Part shown: in pieces, positions 42,105 to 49,894 of the stretch
Layout: the number at the start of each line of letters is the position of its first letter
Numbering within the stretch: position 1 is the stretch's first letter
Source: Actinomycetota bacterium
Lineage (GTDB): Bacteria > Actinomycetota > Thermoleophilia > Gaiellales > Gaiellaceae
DNA length: 64,000 bases
Assembly: GCA_005884575.1 (NCBI GenBank)
Contig: VAWW01000055.1
Coordinates: 41,378 to 105,377, forward strand
Direction: 5' to 3'
Notes under the pieces: generated by a model
What the model saw: the letters and a program-made list of their open reading frames with translations, nothing else
Database searches by the model: none
What the model was told of the DNA's origin: nothing
Position numbers and translations under genes: made by a program

Positions 42105-43271
42105 GTGCTCTACGAATCAGCGCAGTTCGAGCCGCTGACCGACGAGCGGTGGGATCCGGCACGCGTCGGAGACGCGATCGCCGCGATCGTCGCCGACGCC
42201 GACGCGGCGTTCGATTTCGATGCGCTCTGGCCCGCCCACGAATGGGACGGGTGGAAGGCACCGCTGCCGATGAAGAACCTCTACGTCGGTGCGGCCGGTG
42301 TGATCTGGGCGCTCGATGCGCTGCGGCGACGCGGTCATGCCGAGACGTCGCTCGACCTCGCCGGCGCCGCGTTGCGCACACTCGAACTTGAGCGCGCCGC
42401 GCCGGACTTCATGGCGGGTGAGGCCCACTCGCACCCGGCGGCGCTGCTCCGCGGGGAGACGGGGCCGCTGCTCGTCGCCTTCCGGCTCGCCTCCGACCCC
42501 GCGCTCGCCGACGACCTCCATGCGCTCGTCCGTGACAACGTCACGAACCCGACCGACGACGTGATGTGGGGCGCACCCGGCACGCTGCTCGCCGCTCTCG
42601 CAATGGGCGAATGGACGGGAGAGCTGCGTTGGGAAAAGGCGGCGCGTGAGTCGGCCGAAGCGCTGCGCGCCCGCCGCGGCGACGACGGGCTATGGCGGCA
42701 GGACGACGATTACCGCGGTCTCGGCACGGTGCACGGCGCCGCTGGAAACACGCTCGCCCTGCTCCGGTTCGAGCCGGACGAGGCGCTCGCGGCTGAGACG
42801 GCGGCCGTGCTCAACCGCGCCGCCTTCCGCGAGGGCGACCTCGCCAACTGGCCCGGCTCGCCGCGTCCGCAGCTTCCCGGCGGCGACGGGCACATCCGTC
42901 TCCAGTGGTGCACCGGCGCTCCGGGCGTGCTCGCCGGCGCGTGCGACTACCTCGACGAGGAGCTCCTGCTCGCCGGCGCCGAGTTGATCTGGCGAGCCGG
43001 CGCGCACGGCGACGAGAAGGGCCACGGCATCTGCCACGGCACTTCCGGCAATGGGTTCGCGCTTCTGAAGGCATTCGCACGCACAGGTGACGAGCGGTGG
43101 CTCGAGCGCGCGCGCCGCTTCGCCGTCCACGCGCTCGGCCAGGCCGAGCGCCTCCGCGCTGCCAACGGCCGCGGCCGCTACTCGCTCTGGACCGGGGATG
43201 TCGGCACCGCCCTCTTCGCGGCGGCTTGCCTCGACCTCGATGCGCGCTACCCGATCCTCGACATCGTCTAG
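42105..43271 (+). CDS. Orphan LanC-like (lanthionine synthetase C family) protein
   Basis: A 388-residue alpha/alpha-barrel protein of the LanC/LanCL family. The catalytic-histidine motif is GLGTVHGAAGN, and the zinc ligands are C269 (QWCTGAPG) and C310-H311 (GICHGTSGNG), so all known active-site residues are present. LanC cyclases add Cys to dehydroamino acids; LanCL relatives act on glutathione or damaged phospho-Ser/Thr proteins. No dehydratase, precursor peptide or exporter is adjacent, so a lantipeptide role is not supported here. GTG 42105 lies 8 bases after TAGGCT. Confidence 0.87.
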   Translation: MLYESAQFEPLTDERWDPARVGDAIAAIVADADAAFDFDALWPAHEWDGWKAPLPMKNLYVGAAGVIWALDALRRRGHAETSLDLAGAALRTLELERAAPDFMAGEAHSHPAALLRGETGPLLVAFRLASDPALADDLHALVRDNVTNPTDDVMWGAPGTLLAALAMGEWTGELRWEKAARESAEALRARRGDDGLWRQDDDYRGLGTVHGAAGNTLALLRFEPDEALAAETAAVLNRAAFREGDLANWPGSPRPQLPGGDGHIRLQWCTGAPGVLAGACDYLDEELLLAGAELIWRAGAHGDEKGHGICHGTSGNGFALLKAFARTGDERWLERARRFAVHALGQAERLRAANGRGRYSLWTGDVGTALFAAACLDLDARYPILDIV

Positions 43272-43333
43272 GGACAGCCTCCGGACGATTGTGCGCGCTT
43301 CAAGGACTGTGACCGCGCGCCCGGTTCCGTCCG

Positions 43334-43720
43334 CTACGCCGGCGTCCTGATCGCCGAAAGCCGTTCGACGAGATTCTGCAGCAGGTCGCCTTTGAGAAGC
43401 ACGGCGTCGGCTCCCGCCTCCGAGACAGCGCGGTGGAGCTCCGGGTCGCCGTCTCCGGTCAGCGCGATCAGGCAGAGATGCGGCACGTCGCGGCGCAGCC
43501 GTGCGACTGCGCTGACGCCGTCGAGCAGCGGCATGTGCAGATCCATCACGACCGCGTCGGGCATCACGTTCTCCGCCAGCTCGATCGCGGCGAGTCCGTC
43601 GTGCGCCGTGCCGACGACGGTGAGCTCCGGCTGCTGGTCGATCAGCCGGCGCAGGAACTCGACGAAGCTGGTGTCGTCGTCGGCGAGCAGGACACGGATC
43701 ACCGCAGGGGACCCCTGCAT
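43334..43720 (-). CDS. Single-domain CheY-like response regulator
   Basis: A 128-residue stand-alone receiver. The acidic pocket is in LLADDDTSF, the phosphoacceptor in DAVVMDLHMPLLDG, the Thr in LIALTGDGD and the Lys in VLLKGDL. The usual KP is KG, which may alter switching. There is no output domain and no kinase gene nearby. Resemblance to the receiver half of NarL-type proteins suggests a protein-protein output. ATG 43720 is 6 bases after TAGCGT, which shares its TA with the -10 of the divergent arginase gene. Nothing else is seen in 43272-43333. Confidence 0.86.
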   Translation of the reverse strand: MQGSPAVIRVLLADDDTSFVEFLRRLIDQQPELTVVGTAHDGLAAIELAENVMPDAVVMDLHMPLLDGVSAVARLRRDVPHLCLIALTGDGDPELHRAVSEAGADAVLLKGDLLQNLVERLSAIRTPA

Positions 43721-43743
43721 GCCGTCACGCTAGCCTTGCGCCG
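43721..43743. promoter_or_regulatory. Bidirectional promoter with -10 hexamers sharing one TA
   Basis: Plus-strand TAGCCT (43731-43736) is 7 bases before arginase GTG 43744. Minus-strand TAGCGT (43732-43727) is 6 bases before ATG 43720. The shared TA is 43731-43732; the gap is 23 bp. Confidence 0.7.
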
Positions 43744-44652
43744 GTGACCGTGCAACCCCGCCGCAAGGTGGCCGTGATCGGTGCCCCGCTCGACCTCGGC
43801 CAGGATCGGCGCGGGGTCGACATGGGGCCGTCCGCGATCCGTTACGCGGGGCTCGAGACGGAGCTCGAGCGGATCGGCGTCGACTGCACCGACTGGGGGA
43901 ACATCCCGGCTCCCGTCGCCGAGGCGACCACGATGGGGGATGAGAACGCGCGCTTCCTCGAGCAGATCAAGCACGCCTGCGACAACGTCGCGAAGCTGGT
44001 CGTGCGGGCCGTGCAGGAGGGCGCGATGCCGCTCGTCCTCGGCGGCGATCACTCGGTCGCGCTGGGGACGCTCGTCGGCCTGGCGCAGGCGTACGGGCAA
44101 GGGGGCGTCCTCTGGGTCGACGCGCACGGCGACCTGAACACGCCCGCGACCTCGCCCACGGGCAACGTGCACGGGATGGTCCTCGCGGCCGCGATGGGCA
44201 TCGCCGACGGCGAGTTCGCCTACGACCAGTGGCCGCTGCCCGCGGTCGATCCTGCGCGGGTCGCCCTCGTCGGCGTGCGGTCGCTCGACGTAGGCGAGCG
44301 GGAGCTCCTGCACCGGCTCGCCGCGAAGGTGTTCACGATGTCCGAGATCGACCGCATCGGAATCGAGCGCGCGATGCGCGAATCGATCGAGCACGTCGCG
44401 GGCGGGAGCTTCGTGCACGTCAGCCTCGACATGGACGTCGTCGACCCGGCACACGCGCCGGGAGTCGGGACACCGGTGCGAGGCGGCCTCTCCTACCGCG
44501 AGGCGCATCTCGCGATGGAGCTCGTCGCCGAGTCCGGTCTCGCGGGGTCGCTCGAGGTCGTCGAGGTCAATCCGATCCTCGACCGCGAGAACGAAACCGC
44601 GCGGCTCGCCGTCGAGCTCGTTGCGTCGGCGCTCGGCGCCCGGATTCTCTAG
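43744..44652 (+). CDS. rocF: Arginase
   Basis: A 302-residue arginase that hydrolyses arginine to ornithine and urea with a binuclear manganese centre. Metal motifs are GGDHSVALG, WVDAHGDLNTP and SLDMDVVDP, followed by EVVEVNPILD, so the active site is complete. The N-terminal VIGAPLDLGQDRRGVDMGP is also typical of arginase rather than agmatinase. The stop overlaps that of the convergent rarA gene at CTAG. No urease or ornithine gene is in the window. Confidence 0.93.
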   Translation: MTVQPRRKVAVIGAPLDLGQDRRGVDMGPSAIRYAGLETELERIGVDCTDWGNIPAPVAEATTMGDENARFLEQIKHACDNVAKLVVRAVQEGAMPLVLGGDHSVALGTLVGLAQAYGQGGVLWVDAHGDLNTPATSPTGNVHGMVLAAAMGIADGEFAYDQWPLPAVDPARVALVGVRSLDVGERELLHRLAAKVFTMSEIDRIGIERAMRESIEHVAGGSFVHVSLDMDVVDPAHAPGVGTPVRGGLSYREAHLAMELVAESGLAGSLEVVEVNPILDRENETARLAVELVASALGARIL

Positions 44653-45896
44653 TCGGTCTCCTCGCCGTTCCCGGACGGGCGGTAGTACTTCCGGCCCTTC
44701 AGCTCGTCCGGCGAGTTGTCGACCTCGAAGCCGGCCGGATCGTCGTGCGGATAGATGTAGCCCTTGCCGTGGCCGAGCTGGCGCCCGTACCAGCTGCCGT
44801 CGCGGAGCGCCTTCGGCGGGCGGACCGTGCCGTGCTCCTGCACGTCGCGCGCGGCCTCCTTCAGGGCGACGTAGCTCGCGTTCGACTTCGGGGCGCGAGC
44901 GAGGTAGATCGCGGCCTGGGCGAGGTTGAGGCGCGCCTCCGGCAGGCCGACGTGCTCGACGGCCTGCGCCGCGGCGACGGCAACGAGGAGCGCGCGCGGA
45001 TCGGCATTGCCGATGTCCTCGGATGCGAGCACGATCATCCGCCGCGCGATGAAGCGCGCGTCCTCGCCGCTTTCCAGCATCGCGGCGAGGTAGTACACGG
45101 AGGCGTCGGGATCGGACGCGCGCATCGACTTGATGAACGCGGAGGTGAAGTCGTAGTGCGCGTCGGCCGCCTTGTCGTAGACGAGCGGCCGCTTGCGCGC
45201 GGCGTCCTCGACGTGCTCCTCGGTCAGCGCCGCGCCGCCCGCGGTCTCCCAGGCGAGCTCGACGATGTTCAACGCGGAACGCGCGTCGCCGCCGGAGCGC
45301 TGCGCGATCAGGTCGACGAGCTCCGCCGGGATCTCCGCGCCGAGCTCGGCGGCGCCGCGCCGCACCACCTCCTGCAGGTCGTCGTCCGACAGCGGCTCGA
45401 GCTCGTACACCTGCGTGCGGGAGAGGAGCGCAGAGTTGACCTCGAAGTACGGGTTCTCCGTCGTCGCGCCGATCAGCGTCACGAGTCCCTCCTCGACGGC
45501 CGGCAGCAGCGCGTCCTGCTGTGCCTTGTTGAAGCGGTGGATCTCGTCGAGGAAGAGAATCGTCCGGCGGCCCGTCGTGCCCAGCCTCTCGCGCGCGCGG
45601 GCGAGCACCTCGCGCACGTCCTTCACCGTCGCCGAGACGGCGGAGAGCTCCTCGAACTCGGCGTCGGTCGCCGCGGCGACGATCCGCGCGAGCGTCGTCT
45701 TGCCGCTGCCCGGCGGCCCGTAGAAGATCGACGAGCGGACGCGGTCCTCCTCGATCGAGCGGCGCAGCGCCGACCCCTCGCCGAGGACGTGCGTCTGGCC
45801 GACGAACTCGTCGAGTGTCCGGGGCCGTACCCGCAGCGCCAGCGGCGCGACCTCGGTCGCCCGCTCGCGGGCCGCGTCGGAGAAGAGATCCCCCAT
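44649..45896 (-). CDS. rarA: Replication-associated recombination protein A (RarA/MgsA)
   Basis: A 415-residue AAA+ ATPase acting at stalled replication forks. It opens PLALRVRPRTLDEFVGQTHVLG, has Walker A GPPGSGKTTLARI, Walker B ILFLDEIHRFNKAQQD, sensor 1 IGATTENPYFEVN, sensor 2 SGGDARSALNIVE and the C-terminal tetramerisation domain with YPHDDPAGF. ATG 45896 is chosen because TACTTC ends 6 bases upstream; this hexamer shares its TA with the -10 of the divergent tryptophan dioxygenase gene. It is convergent with arginase, and both stops fall in one CTAG. Confidence 0.93.
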   Translation of the reverse strand: MGDLFSDAARERATEVAPLALRVRPRTLDEFVGQTHVLGEGSALRRSIEEDRVRSSIFYGPPGSGKTTLARIVAAATDAEFEELSAVSATVKDVREVLARARERLGTTGRRTILFLDEIHRFNKAQQDALLPAVEEGLVTLIGATTENPYFEVNSALLSRTQVYELEPLSDDDLQEVVRRGAAELGAEIPAELVDLIAQRSGGDARSALNIVELAWETAGGAALTEEHVEDAARKRPLVYDKAADAHYDFTSAFIKSMRASDPDASVYYLAAMLESGEDARFIARRMIVLASEDIGNADPRALLVAVAAAQAVEHVGLPEARLNLAQAAIYLARAPKSNASYVALKEAARDVQEHGTVRPPKALRDGSWYGRQLGHGKGYIYPHDDPAGFEVDNSPDELKGRKYYRPSGNGEETD

Positions 45897-45919
45897 TTGC
45901 TGGAAGTATGCTCCCGCAC
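45897..45919. promoter_or_regulatory. Bidirectional promoter with -10 hexamers sharing one TA
   Basis: Plus-strand TATGCT (45907-45912) is 7 bases before ATG 45920. Minus-strand TACTTC (45908-45903) is 6 bases before rarA ATG 45896. The shared TA is 45907-45908; the gap is 23 bp. Confidence 0.65.
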
Positions 45920-46630
45920 ATGGCCCAGGCAGAGGACTTCTCCCAGCCCGTGCTGCCCGGAGACGCGCCGAGCGACTACGAGCGATACCTGCGAACCGAG
46001 GAGCTCTTGGCGCTCCAGAAGGAGCCCGAGGAGCAGTCGCACCCGGACGAGCTCCTGTTCCAGACGGTCCACCAGTCATCGGAGCTCTGGCTCAAGCTCG
46101 CGACGAGCGAGATCGCGCGTGCGACCGCGCACGTGCGCGCAGGCGAACTTGCGGCGGCGGTGCGGCTGCTGCGGCGCTCGTCGCTCTGCATGCAGTACGT
46201 GACCGCGCAGCTCGACATGCTCGAGCAGATGTCGCCCTGGGAGTACCAGACGCTCCGCCGCGTGCTCGGGCACGGCTCCGGCTTCGACTCGCCCGGATTT
46301 CGCCAGATCCGCCGTGTCTCGCCCGCGCTCGGCGACGCCTTCGAGGATGCGGTCGCGGCCGCGGGGCTCACGATCGATGACGTCTACGTCCACGGGCGCG
46401 AGCACGAGGAGCTCTACCAGCTCGCGGAGGGGCTGATCGAGTGGGACGAGCGCGTCGCGAACTGGCGGATCCGCCACTACCGCGTCGTCGCGCGGATCAT
46501 CGGCGACCGTGTCGTCGGCACGCAGGGCACGCCGGTCGAGGTGCTGGGGCGGATGATCCACAAGCAGCTGTACCCGGATCTCTGGGAGGTCCGGAACCGG
46601 CTCACGGCGCTCGCGAAGGAGAGCGACTGA
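45920..46630 (+). CDS. kynA: Tryptophan 2,3-dioxygenase
   Basis: A 236-residue heme dioxygenase that opens the indole ring of tryptophan to N-formylkynurenine. It has SDYERYLRTEELLALQ, PDELLFQTVHQSSELWLKL, HGSGFDSPGFRQIRR and the late RHYRVVARIIGDRVVGTQGT with the proximal heme histidine. It is somewhat shorter than Xanthomonas TDO at both ends but has all conserved blocks. No other kynurenine gene is adjacent. ATG 45920 is 7 bases after TATGCT, while ATG 45908 would lie inside that hexamer. A 47-base hairpin begins at its stop. Confidence 0.91.
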   Translation: MAQAEDFSQPVLPGDAPSDYERYLRTEELLALQKEPEEQSHPDELLFQTVHQSSELWLKLATSEIARATAHVRAGELAAAVRLLRRSSLCMQYVTAQLDMLEQMSPWEYQTLRRVLGHGSGFDSPGFRQIRRVSPALGDAFEDAVAAAGLTIDDVYVHGREHEELYQLAEGLIEWDERVANWRIRHYRVVARIIGDRVVGTQGTPVEVLGRMIHKQLYPDLWEVRNRLTALAKESD

Positions 46631-46677
46631 GAGCCTCTAACACGACCACGACCCGCGCTTCTTTGTGTTAGAGGCTC
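46631..46677. repeat. 13-bp perfect inverted repeat with 21-base loop at the M20 peptidase start
   Basis: GAGCCTCTAACAC (46631-46643) and GTGTTAGAGGCTC (46665-46677) are exact complements around a 21-base loop. The left arm begins right after the dioxygenase stop; the right arm contains the GTG start of the peptidase gene. The geometry equals that at 42001-42047, with unrelated sequence. Confidence 0.75.
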
Positions 46678-47978
46678 GTGGTCTCCGCGACGAGGTCACC
46701 GACCTCCTCCAGCGGCTGCTGCGCGTCGACACGACGAGTCCGCCGGGAAACGAGACGGCGGCGGCCGAGCTGCTGCGCGACTATCTCGAGCGCAGCGGCG
46801 TGCAGTGCGAGCTGTACGCGAAGGTGCCGAAGCGCGCGAATCTCGTCGCGCGCATCCCCGGTCGTGGCGACGGACCGCGGCTGTTGCTCCTCTCGCACAC
46901 CGACGTCGTGCTGGCGGACGAGGCGGAGTGGACCATCCCGCCGTTCTCGGGGGAGCTGCGCGACGGTGAGGTCTGGGGGCGCGGGGCGCTCGACATGAAG
47001 GGCCAGGTCGCGGCGAGCGCAGTAGCGATCGCGTCGCTCGCGCGCGAAGGCTTCGCGCCGGCCGGCGACCTGATCTTCGCGGCGACGGCCGACGAGGAGG
47101 TGGGCGACGGCTTCGGGCTCGCCTGGCTCTGCGAGGAGCATCCCGAGGCGGTGCGCTGCGAGTTCGCGATCAACGAGGGAGCCGGCGACCGGCTCGAGCT
47201 CGGCGGCCGCACCTTCTACCTGTGCTCGACGGCGGAGAAGAAGACAGCGCCGTTCGTCATCCGCGCACGGGGTCGCGCAGGGCACGCGTCGATGCCGGCG
47301 ATCGCCGACAACGCGCTCGTCAAGGCGGCGAACTTGATCGAGCGGCTGTCCGCGTACCGGCCCGAGCCGCAGCTGCAGCAGGAGGTCGAGGCGTTTCTCC
47401 ACGCGGTGCTCGGCGAGACGCCGCCGCCGGTCGACGCTGTGGGTCGCGCGCGCGAGGTCGATCCGGTCGCCGCGACATTGGTCGAGCCGCTCCTCGCCCC
47501 GACCTTCTCGCCGACGATCATCTCGGCGTCGCGACAGTTGAACGTCATCCCGGCGGTCTGCGAGGTCACGGTCGACTGCCGGCTGCTGCCGGGGCAGAGC
47601 GAGCACGCGGTCGATCCGCTTCTGCGGGCAGTGCTCGGCGGCGACCTGGACTACGACCTCGAGTGGCTCGAGACGGCGGGCGGGACGCGCTCGCCGCTCG
47701 ACACGCCGCTCTGGGCGGCGATCCAGTCCTTCGTCGACGACCGCGAGCCCGGCGCGCGCGTCGTGCCGATCTGCTCGGCCGGCTTCACCGACAGCCACTG
47801 GCTGCGCCAGGCCTTCGGCACCGTCGCCTACGGGTTCTTCCCGGCCCGAACGATGCCGGCCGAACAGGCCGCGCTGCTGATCCACTCCGCCGACGAGCGC
47901 GTTCCGGTCGAGGACCTCGAGCTCGGCGTCGAGTTCCTGCGTCACGCGGCGCAGGCGATGGGCCGCTCGTTAGGCTGA
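46665..47978 (+). CDS. M20-family metallopeptidase
   Basis: A 437-residue M20 peptidase/deacylase (ArgE/DapE/CPG2 superfamily). Metal and catalytic motifs are LLLLSHTDVVLADE, GRGALDMKGQVAA, ATADEEVGDGFG with the catalytic Glu, and a late SAGFTDSHWLRQ. The dimerisation domain includes RAGHASMPAIADNALVKA. The substrate is unknown. The only start codon in frame before the domain is GTG 46665, within the right arm of a hairpin, which could restrict translation. The stop TGA overlaps the TAGGCT hexamer of the next gene. Confidence 0.88.
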   Translation: MLEARGLRDEVTDLLQRLLRVDTTSPPGNETAAAELLRDYLERSGVQCELYAKVPKRANLVARIPGRGDGPRLLLLSHTDVVLADEAEWTIPPFSGELRDGEVWGRGALDMKGQVAASAVAIASLAREGFAPAGDLIFAATADEEVGDGFGLAWLCEEHPEAVRCEFAINEGAGDRLELGGRTFYLCSTAEKKTAPFVIRARGRAGHASMPAIADNALVKAANLIERLSAYRPEPQLQQEVEAFLHAVLGETPPPVDAVGRAREVDPVAATLVEPLLAPTFSPTIISASRQLNVIPAVCEVTVDCRLLPGQSEHAVDPLLRAVLGGDLDYDLEWLETAGGTRSPLDTPLWAAIQSFVDDREPGARVVPICSAGFTDSHWLRQAFGTVAYGFFPARTMPAEQAALLIHSADERVPVEDLELGVEFLRHAAQAMGRSLG

Positions 47979-47983
47979 AGGCG

Positions 47984-48769
47984 ATGGCCGACGAGAAGAT
48001 CCGCCTGGGAGGGATGGCGCTGCCGAACGGTGTGCTCGTGCACGGCCCCCGCTCGTGGGCGTGCGCGATCCGCCACCCGGACGGGCGGCTCGAGATCGTC
48101 GCGGAGCGGAAGCGGTTCCTCGCGTCGCAGGTGACGGCGCCGCTCCTGCGCGGGCCGGCGCGGCTCCTGGAGTCGCTCGCCGTGATCCCGCAGGTGAAGC
48201 GGCGCCTGCCCGCGGCGAAGCTGCCGTTCGAGCGGCCGGGCGTCCTCGCGGCCGCGGCCGGCTCCGCGGTCTTCGTCAAGGTCGTGCGCGACTCGACGCG
48301 GCTGACGCCTGCCGCGCAGGAGCTGCTCGGCGGGCTGATCTCGCTCGCGCCGGCGACGCTTGCGCTACGAAGCTCGGACCTCGCCGCCTACCACGGCGCG
48401 GAGCACATCGCGATCGGCAGCTACGAGCACGGCGAGCGGCGCGAGAAGGAGCACGAGCGCTGCGGCTCGCATCTGATCGGCCCGATCCTCGCCACCACCG
48501 CGGTCGGCAATGCGCTCGCGGCGCGCGTCCCCGAGCGCTGGCGCAATCCCGCGCGCGCGGCGGCGCAGCTCGGCGCGCTCGGCGCGTCGACCGAGATCTT
48601 CGGCTGGATGACGCGGAATCCGGAGAGTCGCCTTTCGCGCGCGCTCGCGAAGCCCGGCCACGAGCTCCAGCATCGGCTCGCGACGGCCGACCCGACGCCC
48701 GAGCAGCTCGAGGTCGCGGAGGCTGCGCTCGCCGCGTGCCTGGAGCTCGAGCGTGGCGCAAGAGACTGA
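47984..48769 (+). CDS. DUF1385 (YqhQ-like) family protein
   Basis: A 261-residue DUF1385 protein, predicted metal-dependent, of unknown function. Typical stretches are RLGGMALPNGVLVHGPRSWA at the start (family MIRGP-like motif), the AAYHGAEHIAIGSYEHG histidine-rich signature and HERCGSHLIG. The family usually has several membrane helices; here the hydrophobic parts are weak. ATG 47984 is 7 bases after TAGGCT. It overlaps the nicotinate phosphoribosyltransferase gene by 17 bases. Confidence 0.85.
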   Translation: MADEKIRLGGMALPNGVLVHGPRSWACAIRHPDGRLEIVAERKRFLASQVTAPLLRGPARLLESLAVIPQVKRRLPAAKLPFERPGVLAAAAGSAVFVKVVRDSTRLTPAAQELLGGLISLAPATLALRSSDLAAYHGAEHIAIGSYEHGERREKEHERCGSHLIGPILATTAVGNALAARVPERWRNPARAAAQLGALGASTEIFGWMTRNPESRLSRALAKPGHELQHRLATADPTPEQLEVAEAALAACLELERGARD

Positions 48770-49844
48770 GCGCCGGACCCGCGAACGCCTCGATCCCGAG
48801 GTGTTCGACCTGCCGGTGGAGAAGATGCGCGCCGGCTACTACACCGACGCGTACTTCAACCACACCCGTGAGACGCTGCGTGCCGACGGGCGCCGCCCGC
48901 GGGTCGTCATGCAGGTATTCCAGAAGAAGCAGGCGTGGCTCGGCGGGATGGACGAGGCGATCGCGATCCTCAAGCTCTGCTCCGACGACTGGGACGCGCT
49001 GACGGTTCACGCGCTGTACGACGGCGACCGCGTCGAGCCGTTCGAGACGGTGATCACGATCGAGGGCGACTACACGACGTTCGCGCATCTCGAGACCGTC
49101 TATCTCGGCGTGCTCGCGCGGCGGACGTTGATCACGACGAACGTCGTCGGCGTGCTCCGGGCGGCGCGCGGCAAGCAGGTGATCTTCATGCCGGCGCGCT
49201 TCGATCATCACCGCGTGCAGACCGGCGACGGCTACGCGGCGTTCGTCGCCGGGCAGATGGTCGGCGCGCCGATCGGCGTCACGACCGACGAGCAGGCGTC
49301 GTGGTGGGGCGGCCGAGGCGTGGGAACCGTGCCGCATTCCCTGATTGCGTCCTACGGCGGTAACACCGCGCTCGCCGCGACGAAGTTCGCTGAGAACGCG
49401 CGCGAGGGGACGAACGTCACCGTACTCGTCGACTTCGAAAACAACTCGGTCGACACGGCGCTCGAGGTCGCGCGCGCGCTGGGGCCGCGGCTCTGGGGTG
49501 TTCGGCTCGACACGTCTGAGCTGCTCGTCGACCGGTCGTTGTGGGACGCGATGGGTGACTTCAAGCCGACCGGCGTCAACGAGCGGCTCGTGCGCAAGGT
49601 GCGGGACGCGCTCGACCGCGACGGCTTCGAGCGCGTGAAGATCGTCGTCTCGGGCGGCTTCGACGCGGAGAAGATCCGTTCGTTCGAGGGGCAAGGCGTG
49701 CCGGTCGACGCGTACGGCGTCGGCTCGTCGCTGATCCGCGGCTCGAACGACTTCACCGCCGACATCGTCCTCACCGACGGCCGACCGTCGGGAAAGTTCG
49801 GGCGCCGCTACCGCCCGAACGAGCGGCTGGAGCGGGTTACGTGA
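48753..49844 (+). CDS. pncB: Nicotinate phosphoribosyltransferase
   Basis: A 363-residue enzyme of the Preiss-Handler route that makes nicotinate mononucleotide from nicotinate and PRPP. It has KMRAGYYTDAYFNHTRE, the FMPARFDHHRVQ segment, GTVPHSLIASYGGN and the phosphate-binding YGVGSSLIRG near the end. It is shorter than the E. coli enzyme (400) and belongs to the compact form common in thermophiles and actinobacteria. The start is GTG 48753. A nicotinamidase-like gene follows after a repeat element, giving a salvage pair. Confidence 0.9.
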   Translation: MAQETERRTRERLDPEVFDLPVEKMRAGYYTDAYFNHTRETLRADGRRPRVVMQVFQKKQAWLGGMDEAIAILKLCSDDWDALTVHALYDGDRVEPFETVITIEGDYTTFAHLETVYLGVLARRTLITTNVVGVLRAARGKQVIFMPARFDHHRVQTGDGYAAFVAGQMVGAPIGVTTDEQASWWGGRGVGTVPHSLIASYGGNTALAATKFAENAREGTNVTVLVDFENNSVDTALEVARALGPRLWGVRLDTSELLVDRSLWDAMGDFKPTGVNERLVRKVRDALDRDGFERVKIVVSGGFDAEKIRSFEGQGVPVDAYGVGSSLIRGSNDFTADIVLTDGRPSGKFGRRYRPNERLERVT

Positions 49845-49847
49845 CAT

Positions 49848-49894
49848 GTGCTTCGGTACCAGGTACGCACGCGAAAGTGTGACGTTTTGTCCAC
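49848..49894 (+). repeat. Dispersed intergenic element, copy A
   Basis: GTGCTTCGGTACCAGGTACG (49848-49867) is followed by CACGCGAAAGTGTGACGTTT. It shares TGTGCTTCG, the GGTACC-A-GGTAC core and AAAGTGTGACG with the copies at 54688 and 54775. It overlaps the start region of the next gene. Confidence 0.6.
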
